From assembly GCA_020638875.1 (NCBI GenBank), contig JACKHS010000004.1:1-64000 (forward strand): 64,000 nt of DNA. The letters run 5' to 3'. Below the pieces are notes generated by a model. The model was given only the letters and a program-made list of their open reading frames with translations, ran no database searches and had not been told where the DNA came from. Both the position numbers and the translations under genes were made by a program. Origin of the DNA: Planctomycetota bacterium (lineage in GTDB: Bacteria > Planctomycetota > UBA1135 > GCA-002686595). Shown here one piece after another: positions 59,202 through 64,000 of the stretch (positions within the stretch are counted from its first letter, which is position 1; each line of letters begins with the position of its first letter).

Positions 59202-59208
59202 CCGCCCG

Positions 59209-60810
59209 ATGAAGCTCGCGCTCGCCCTGTTCGCGCTCGCGCCGCTCGCCACCGCGCAGCTCCCCTGTCTGGTCGAGGAGACCGCGCTCGCCGACCCGAA
59301 CGCTCCGCAAGGCTGGGGCGCGCTCGACCTCGACGGCGACGTGCTCGTCGCCGGCAGCCCGACGGTGAACAACCACGGCGCCGTGAGCGTGTGGCGCCGC
59401 GCGAGCGGTACGTGGACGTACGAGGCGCTGCTCGAACCTCCGAGCCCCACCTCCGGCGAGGCCTTCGGTCACGACGTCGCGATCAGCGGGGACACGATCC
59501 TGGTCGGCGCGTGGGAGGCGAACTGGAACCCCTACGGGCCGATCGGCGCCGTGTACGTGTACGAGCGCGTGAACGGCGTCTGGGTCGCCACGCAGTGGCT
59601 CACGCCCCCGAACCTCCCCGAGTTCTCCTACTTCGGTGCGGGCGTCGCCATCGACGGGGACACCGCGGCGGTCGGCGCCGACTTCGCGCAGCGCGTGTTC
59701 GTGTACACGCGCGCCGGTGGCACGTGGACGCTGCGCGCCGAGCTCCCGAACCCGAGCGGCGGCGGCGGACTCTTCGGCGCGCGCGTCGCGCTCGAGCAGG
59801 ACGTCGCCGGCAGCACGCTCGTCGTCACCGCACCGCAGGCCTCGGGCGGGCGCGCGCACGTCTACACGGGCAACGCGTCCGCGTGGGTGCACCAGCAGAC
59901 GTTGAGCGGCTCGAGCGGCACCGGCTTCGGCTACGCCGTCGACCTCGAGGGCGACGCGCTGCTGGTCGGTGCGCTCGGCGGTCTCGTCGGCGCCGTCGAC
60001 TGCGGCGCCGCGTACCTCTTCCGCCGCGCCGGCGGTAGCTTCGCCCTCGAAGAGCTGTTCACGCCGCCCGCACCTCAGCCGGGCCAACGCTTCGGTCAGG
60101 CCGTCGGTCTCTCCGGCGAGCGGCTGGTCGTCGGCGCGCCGTTCGAGGACGTGGGCGGCACGAGCGGGCGCGGCCAGGTCTACCGGAGCGTGCGCGTGGC
60201 CGGGGCGTGGCGCGCGCTCGAGGCGCTCGAGGTCGGCGACCTGCCGGCGCCGCCGCTGTCCTGGGGTTGGGTCACGGCCTACGACGGCGATACGGTCGTC
60301 AGCGAGGCCGGCGCCTCGACGCCCGCGCTGCCGAGCCTGCGCGTGCACGCGCCGCGACCGCTGCTCGGCTCGAGCTTCTGCACCTGCTCGCCGGCAGTCT
60401 GCGGCAACGACGCGCCCGGGGCCGGCTGCGCGAACTCGACCGGCGCGGGCGCGCGGCTCGAGGCGCGCGGCAGCGCGGCGAACGGCGACGTAGGGCTCGT
60501 GGCCTGGGGGCTCGTCCCGGGCCAGTTCGGCATCTTCTTCCAGGGCGCGACGACCACGCAGCTCGTCTTCGGCGACGGGCTCCTGTGCGCGAACCAGCCG
60601 ATCGTGCGCCTGACCCCGGCGGCGGTCCAGGCCGACGCGGGCGGCAACGCGCTGTTCGACCCGTGCCTCGGCGCGCCCGACCTCGCCACCGCCGGGCACG
60701 TGCAGCCGGGCTCGGGCGTGACGCGTCACTACCAGTTCTGGTATCGCGATCCCGCCGGTCCGTGCGGCGGCGGCTTCAACCTGACGAACGGCTGGACGAT
60801 CACCTGGTAG
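59209..60810 (+). CDS. Secreted FG-GAP-like beta-propeller protein with family C-terminal module
   Basis: A 533-residue exported protein with a signal peptide (about 1-16, MKLALALFALAPLATA). Repeats of the FG-GAP propeller type fill residues about 20-380 (for example FGHDVAISGDTILVGAW and QRFGQAVGLSGERLVVGAPF). After about residue 385 the family module follows: SFCTCSPAVCGND, GCANSTGAGARLEARG, VFGDGLLCAN, HYQFWYRDPAGPC and FNLTNGWTITW. It is close in layout to the protein at 26007-27668. The gene begins 8 bases after the DUF1801 gene. Confidence 0.8.
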   Translation: MKLALALFALAPLATAQLPCLVEETALADPNAPQGWGALDLDGDVLVAGSPTVNNHGAVSVWRRASGTWTYEALLEPPSPTSGEAFGHDVAISGDTILVGAWEANWNPYGPIGAVYVYERVNGVWVATQWLTPPNLPEFSYFGAGVAIDGDTAAVGADFAQRVFVYTRAGGTWTLRAELPNPSGGGGLFGARVALEQDVAGSTLVVTAPQASGGRAHVYTGNASAWVHQQTLSGSSGTGFGYAVDLEGDALLVGALGGLVGAVDCGAAYLFRRAGGSFALEELFTPPAPQPGQRFGQAVGLSGERLVVGAPFEDVGGTSGRGQVYRSVRVAGAWRALEALEVGDLPAPPLSWGWVTAYDGDTVVSEAGASTPALPSLRVHAPRPLLGSSFCTCSPAVCGNDAPGAGCANSTGAGARLEARGSAANGDVGLVAWGLVPGQFGIFFQGATTTQLVFGDGLLCANQPIVRLTPAAVQADAGGNALFDPCLGAPDLATAGHVQPGSGVTRHYQFWYRDPAGPCGGGFNLTNGWTITW

Positions 60811-60864
60811 GCCTTCGCGCCAGAAGGGCGGGGACCTCCGGCCGGCTCGGGGCTCCAAGCGACC

Positions 60865-61386
60865 ATGTTGCGCAGTGTCCCCCTGGCCCTCGTGGCCGTG
60901 CTCGTGATCGGTCTCGCGCCTTACGGCGGCGAGCCGGACGTCCTCACCAAGCTGCGCTGGATCGGAAACGGCGCACAGGGCATGCAGGTCGGCGACTGGG
61001 GCGCGTTCGCGCTGCACGCCGCGCCGTGGGTCTGGCTCGCGTACGCGCTGCTCGCGCGACTGCCGATGTTCAACCGCGGGCGCATCGCCGACGCGCAGCG
61101 CGCGCTCGCGGCCGGCGGCCGCGTGGTCGACGTGCGCACGCCGGGCGAGTTCCAGGCCGGTCACCTGCCCGGCGCGGTCAACGCACCGCTCGACACGCTG
61201 CCCGGCTCGGTCGAGCGGCTGACGAAGGGCGGGCGCGAGACACCGCTGCTGCTCTACTGCCGCTCGGGCGCGCGCTCGGCGCGGGCGGCGGGGCTCCTGC
61301 GGCGCGCGGGCTACCGCGACGTGACCGACCTCGGCGGCCTCGGCAGCGCGCAGGTCGTGCTCTCGGGAACCGCGGCGGCCGAGTAG
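60865..61386 (+). CDS. Membrane-anchored rhodanese-like sulfurtransferase
   Basis: A 173-residue protein with two hydrophobic segments (about 3-18 and 47-66) and a rhodanese domain. The domain has VVDVRTPGEFQAGHLPGAVNAPLD and the active-site loop YCRSGARSARAAGLLRRAGY, with the catalytic cysteine at residue 132. The six-residue loop CRSGAR fits a true sulfurtransferase. It could move sulfane sulfur at the membrane and complement the SQR cassette 52 kb away. Confidence 0.85.
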   Translation: MLRSVPLALVAVLVIGLAPYGGEPDVLTKLRWIGNGAQGMQVGDWGAFALHAAPWVWLAYALLARLPMFNRGRIADAQRALAAGGRVVDVRTPGEFQAGHLPGAVNAPLDTLPGSVERLTKGGRETPLLLYCRSGARSARAAGLLRRAGYRDVTDLGGLGSAQVVLSGTAAAE

Positions 61387-61387
61387 C

Positions 61388-62017
61388 TCAGTCGCCGTCG
61401 CGCTCCGGCGGTACGGCGGCCTCGCGCGTCGCGGCGTCGTCCGGCGGTGCGGGCGGCCGCAGCCAGTCGAGGTCGGCGTAGAGTCGCCGCGTGAGCTCGC
61501 CCGTGCCCAGGCGCGCCCAGGTGAAGCGCGTGGACTCCTCGCTCGTCATCGTGAGCGCGCCGCCGGCGAGGCCCAGCTCGAAGACCGAGGTCATGCCCGG
61601 CTGACGCGGCAGCGCCTGCCCGACGCCGAGGTCGAGCGTGCCGATCAGGAGCTTGGCGAGCAGCTTGCCCTCGTCGTTGAAGTTCAGGCGGTAGATGCCG
61701 CTCTGCAGGTAGCTCTCGCGCTCCTTGCCCTCGTCGTCGAAGTAGCCCATGTGCAGCTCGAGCGCCATGAACTCGCCCTGCACGAGCAGGTACGCGGCGT
61801 GGTCGCGGCCGGCCTCGGGCAGGCGCACCGCGCGCAGGTCCTGCAGGATCCACGCACCCTGCATGCGCCGCAGGTCGTCGACGTTGCGCGCGAGGCGCGC
61901 CTCGACCTGCGCGTGACGACGCGCGGCGGGATCGTCGGGCGCGTCCGCGTCCTGCGCGCGCGCCAGCGCCAGCCCGGCGGCGAGGCCCAGGGCGAAGACC
62001 GTGCTCTTCCAATACAT
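61388..62017 (-). CDS. Secreted protein of unknown function
   Basis: A 209-residue product with a signal peptide (about 1-22, MYWKSTVFALGLAAGLALA), then a helix RRHAQVEARLARNVDDLRRMQGAW and a beta-rich domain (AAYLLVQGEFMALELHMGYFDDEG, LRKL-type strand LLAKLLIGTLDLGVGQAL). The pattern recalls lipocalin-like TIGR03067 proteins of planctomycetes, which start with a WQG-like motif (here MQGAWILQDL). The ATG at 62017 is preferred over an upstream frame of poor quality. It converges with the rhodanese gene at its end. Confidence 0.7.
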   Translation of the reverse strand: MYWKSTVFALGLAAGLALARAQDADAPDDPAARRHAQVEARLARNVDDLRRMQGAWILQDLRAVRLPEAGRDHAAYLLVQGEFMALELHMGYFDDEGKERESYLQSGIYRLNFNDEGKLLAKLLIGTLDLGVGQALPRQPGMTSVFELGLAGGALTMTSEESTRFTWARLGTGELTRRLYADLDWLRPPAPPDDAATREAAVPPERDGD

Positions 62018-62084
62018 CGCGGCGAGGGGTGGGGGTGCGGCTATCCTGTGCGGCTCGAGACCCGGCGTGTGGTCGAAGATCTCC

Positions 62085-62963
62085 GTGTCGCAGCCTAGCC
62101 CAGTCGCCATCGAGCAGCGAGTCGTTCGTGTCCACCGACTGAACCTCGTCGTCAACCTGGGCCTGGCGGGGATGAAGCTCTCGCTGGGCTTCGCGTCGGG
62201 CTCGGGCGCGCTCGTTGCGGACGGCCTGAACTCGACCTCCGACCTCGTCAGCAACGCGGTCGCGTGGCTCGGGTATCGCTGGTCGCAGGCGCCGCCCGAC
62301 GAGGACCACCACTACGGCCACGGGAACTTCGAGGCGGTGGCCTCGATGGTGATCGGCTTCGTGATCCTGGGCGCAGGCCTGGGCGTCGTGTGGCGCGCGT
62401 TCACCAGCCACGACGTGACGCACGGCGGCGCGTTGGGCTGGGCGGCGCTCGCGGCCGCCGCGGTGTCGATGCTGACCTGCTTCTGGCTCGCGCGCCGCAC
62501 GCTGGCGGTGGGCCTGGCGACGCACAGCTCGACGCTGATCGCGCTCGGCCGCGACAAGTACTCCGACGCCCTGTCGGGCTCGCTGGTCTTCGTCGCCATC
62601 GGCGGCTCGCTGGCCGACCTCTCCTGGGTCGAACCGCCGATCACGGTGCTCGTCGGTGCGTGGATCTCGGTGCTCGGCTTCCGCAGCGTGAGCGAAGGCC
62701 TCGACGTGCTCGTCGATCGTGTGCGCGACCCCGCGCTGCGCGAAGAGCTCGAGCTCGCCGCCGCCGCCGTGCCCGGCGTCGCGTCGGTCCGCGACGTGCG
62801 CCTGCACCCCTTGGGCGCGACGTACGGCGCCGACCTCACCGTCTGCGTTGACGGAGCCCTTACCGTGCGCGACGGTCACGCCATCGCCGTGGCCGTCGAA
62901 GACGCGATCTCACAGGCCCAGAGCCGGGTCGTAAGCGTCGTCGTGCACGTCGAGCCGGCCTGA
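62085..62963 (+). CDS. Cation diffusion facilitator (CDF) transporter
   Basis: A 292-residue heavy-metal exporter with six predicted TM helices and a C-terminal cytoplasmic domain. Metal-binding TM motifs: ADGLNSTSDLVSNAVAW (TM2, D-x-x-x-D) and HHYGHGNFEAVASMVIGF (loop and TM3), and DKYSDALSGSLVFVA (TM5, D-x-x-x-D). The start is taken as GTG at 62085; GTG at 62067 is also possible. The metal (Zn, Fe, Mn, Co) cannot be told from the motif alone. Confidence 0.88.
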   Translation: MSQPSPVAIEQRVVRVHRLNLVVNLGLAGMKLSLGFASGSGALVADGLNSTSDLVSNAVAWLGYRWSQAPPDEDHHYGHGNFEAVASMVIGFVILGAGLGVVWRAFTSHDVTHGGALGWAALAAAAVSMLTCFWLARRTLAVGLATHSSTLIALGRDKYSDALSGSLVFVAIGGSLADLSWVEPPITVLVGAWISVLGFRSVSEGLDVLVDRVRDPALREELELAAAAVPGVASVRDVRLHPLGATYGADLTVCVDGALTVRDGHAIAVAVEDAISQAQSRVVSVVVHVEPA

Positions 62964-63043
62964 GGGTCGGCTCGCGCGTCGTTCCGGGCCCTCCTCGCCC
63001 GGCCCGGACCTGATCCCGGCCCGCCCTGATAGAGTCTTCGCCC

Positions 63044-64000
63044 ATGAATCGGATCCTCGCCCTCCTCGTCACCGCGCTGGCGCTCCTCGCCCCGCCCACC
63101 TGGGCGCAGGGGCTGATGAAGGCCGGCGGCAAGCTGTACACGCGCGTGCAGGGCTCGGAGCTCGAGCTCACGATCCAGATCCGCATCGACCCGGGCTTCC
63201 ACCTCTACCACAAGGAGCTCGGCGCCCCGGACTCGGTCGGCAAGCCGCTGACGGTGGAGCTCGCTGGCGAGGGCGTGACGTTCGACGCCCTGTGGTGGCC
63301 CGAGCCGCACCGCTTCGAGCAGAAGGGGCTTGGCGACGGCGGCCGCGACACGTTCATCCTCGGGCACGACACCAAGCTCGTGCTCTACGGCCACGGCCGC
63401 CTCGCGGACGGCGTCAGCGACCCCGAGGTCACGGCCAAGCTCGACGGCCTGACCTGTGAGGACGGCGGCAGTTGCTTCCCGTACTTCGAGACGCTCGAGT
63501 CGCGCGGCGAGGGCCGCGACAAGTACTGGGAGGACTACCCGGCCGACTTCTGGAGCGGCGGCGCGGCCGCGACGCCCGCGGCGGACCACGCGGGGACGGG
63601 CGACGCGCCGGCGCGGACCGACGAGCCGCAGGAGGGCGGCGACCACCTCTCGGGCGAGCTCTACGCGCGCCGCGACGGCGACCGCGTGCGCCTCGCGCTG
63701 GCGCTCGAGGTGCCGTTCGGCGAGCACCTCGGCCACACGGACAAGGGCAACCCCGACGGCATCGCGATGGACAGCACGCTCGAGCTGCGCGGCGCGGGTG
63801 TCGCGTGGGACGAGGTGGCCTGGCCCGCGCCCGTGAAGCACGTGCCGAGCTGGGGCAGCGAGAACGACTGGGTCTTCGTGCACCACGGCGACGTGGTCGT
63901 GCGCGCGGAAGGCGTGATCGACGGCGCGTTCGAGCTCGACTCGCTCGCGGCGCGGCTCGAGGGCCAGGTCTGCGAGGACGACGGCGCCTGCTACCTCGTC
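63044..64000 (+). CDS. Thiol:disulfide interchange DsbD-like protein, 5' part
   Basis: An open frame of 319 codons that runs off the end. It begins with a signal peptide (about 1-21, ALLAPPTWAQ) and two DsbD-alpha-like (N-terminal) domains in tandem. Each ends in a Cys-pair motif: CEDGGSC (Cys138/Cys144) and CEDDGAC (Cys310/Cys316). The next domains (membrane part, thioredoxin domain) should lie beyond the window. It would bring reducing power to the periplasm. Confidence 0.8.
   Translation, partial: MNRILALLVTALALLAPPTWAQGLMKAGGKLYTRVQGSELELTIQIRIDPGFHLYHKELGAPDSVGKPLTVELAGEGVTFDALWWPEPHRFEQKGLGDGGRDTFILGHDTKLVLYGHGRLADGVSDPEVTAKLDGLTCEDGGSCFPYFETLESRGEGRDKYWEDYPADFWSGGAAATPAADHAGTGDAPARTDEPQEGGDHLSGELYARRDGDRVRLALALEVPFGEHLGHTDKGNPDGIAMDSTLELRGAGVAWDEVAWPAPVKHVPSWGSENDWVFVHHGDVVVRAEGVIDGAFELDSLAARLEGQVCEDDGACYLV

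Overview
The window is a GC-rich (roughly 70%) bacterial chromosome segment built around the replication origin. It carries dnaA, dnaN, dciA, gyrB, gyrA, parA, parB, parS-like sites and a candidate oriC. Several features point to an uncultured member of the Planctomycetota. These are a family of Sec-exported proteins sharing a C-terminal module (CANSTGAGARL, FGDGLLC, QAWYRDP motifs), large secreted proteins of unknown function, an HPr-domain fusion protein, and a B12-dependent ribonucleotide reductase. The phylum call is inference from protein style, not a measured phylogeny.

Layout. 0-6.3 kb: end of a site-2 protease gene overlapping scpA, then trxA, fmt, an RsmB-type rRNA methyltransferase, a secreted protein with a flagellin-like segment, a membrane-anchored unknown and an SDR oxidoreductase. 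6.4-10 kb: a minus-strand sulfide-oxidation cassette (DUF1641, type II sulfide:quinone oxidoreductase, persulfide dioxygenase, TauE/SafE exporter). 10.2-17.9 kb: an MshEN-type protein, then gyrB, dciA, dnaN, the candidate oriC and dnaA. dnaA has a good sigma-70-type promoter and a long leader, and a near-consensus inverted DnaA-box pair lies just upstream. 18-25.6 kb: a tightly overlapping minus-strand run DUF502-pyrF-bshC-bshB1-parA-bshA-cysteine desulfurase, which encodes the whole bacillithiol pathway with the chromosome-partition ATPase inside it. 26-35 kb: a secreted beta-propeller protein, hemW, a primary-type sigma factor whose best start codon is AUU, an HPr-fusion protein, a phosphoesterase and membrane protein pair, parB with two parS-like palindromes, and an anchored cyclophilin. 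35.5-45.7 kb: two large secreted unknowns, a DUF374 acyltransferase, a DUF72 protein, an outer-membrane protein, cstA, a cystathionine beta-synthase-type enzyme and a Rieske protein. 45.7-50.7 kb: rnhC, dapF, an M48 protease, a flavin reductase and an eIF-2B-like gene, all carrying frame breaks. 50.7-64 kb: gyrA, yqeY, murJ, nrdJ, a DUF1801 protein with a histone-like tail, another beta-propeller protein, a rhodanese, a secreted unknown, a CDF transporter and the 5' part of a DsbD-like gene.

How the parts may work together. Replication initiation and segregation genes sit together as expected near oriC. Bacillithiol synthesis, cysteine desulfurase, thioredoxin, a rhodanese and the SQR-dioxygenase-exporter cassette suggest a low-molecular-weight-thiol and sulfane-sulfur network in which bacillithiol, not glutathione, may accept sulfur from sulfide oxidation. 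The run of frame breaks between about 46.05 and 50.03 kb looks more like local sequence error than true gene decay, because every broken gene reads on in another frame with its catalytic motifs intact.
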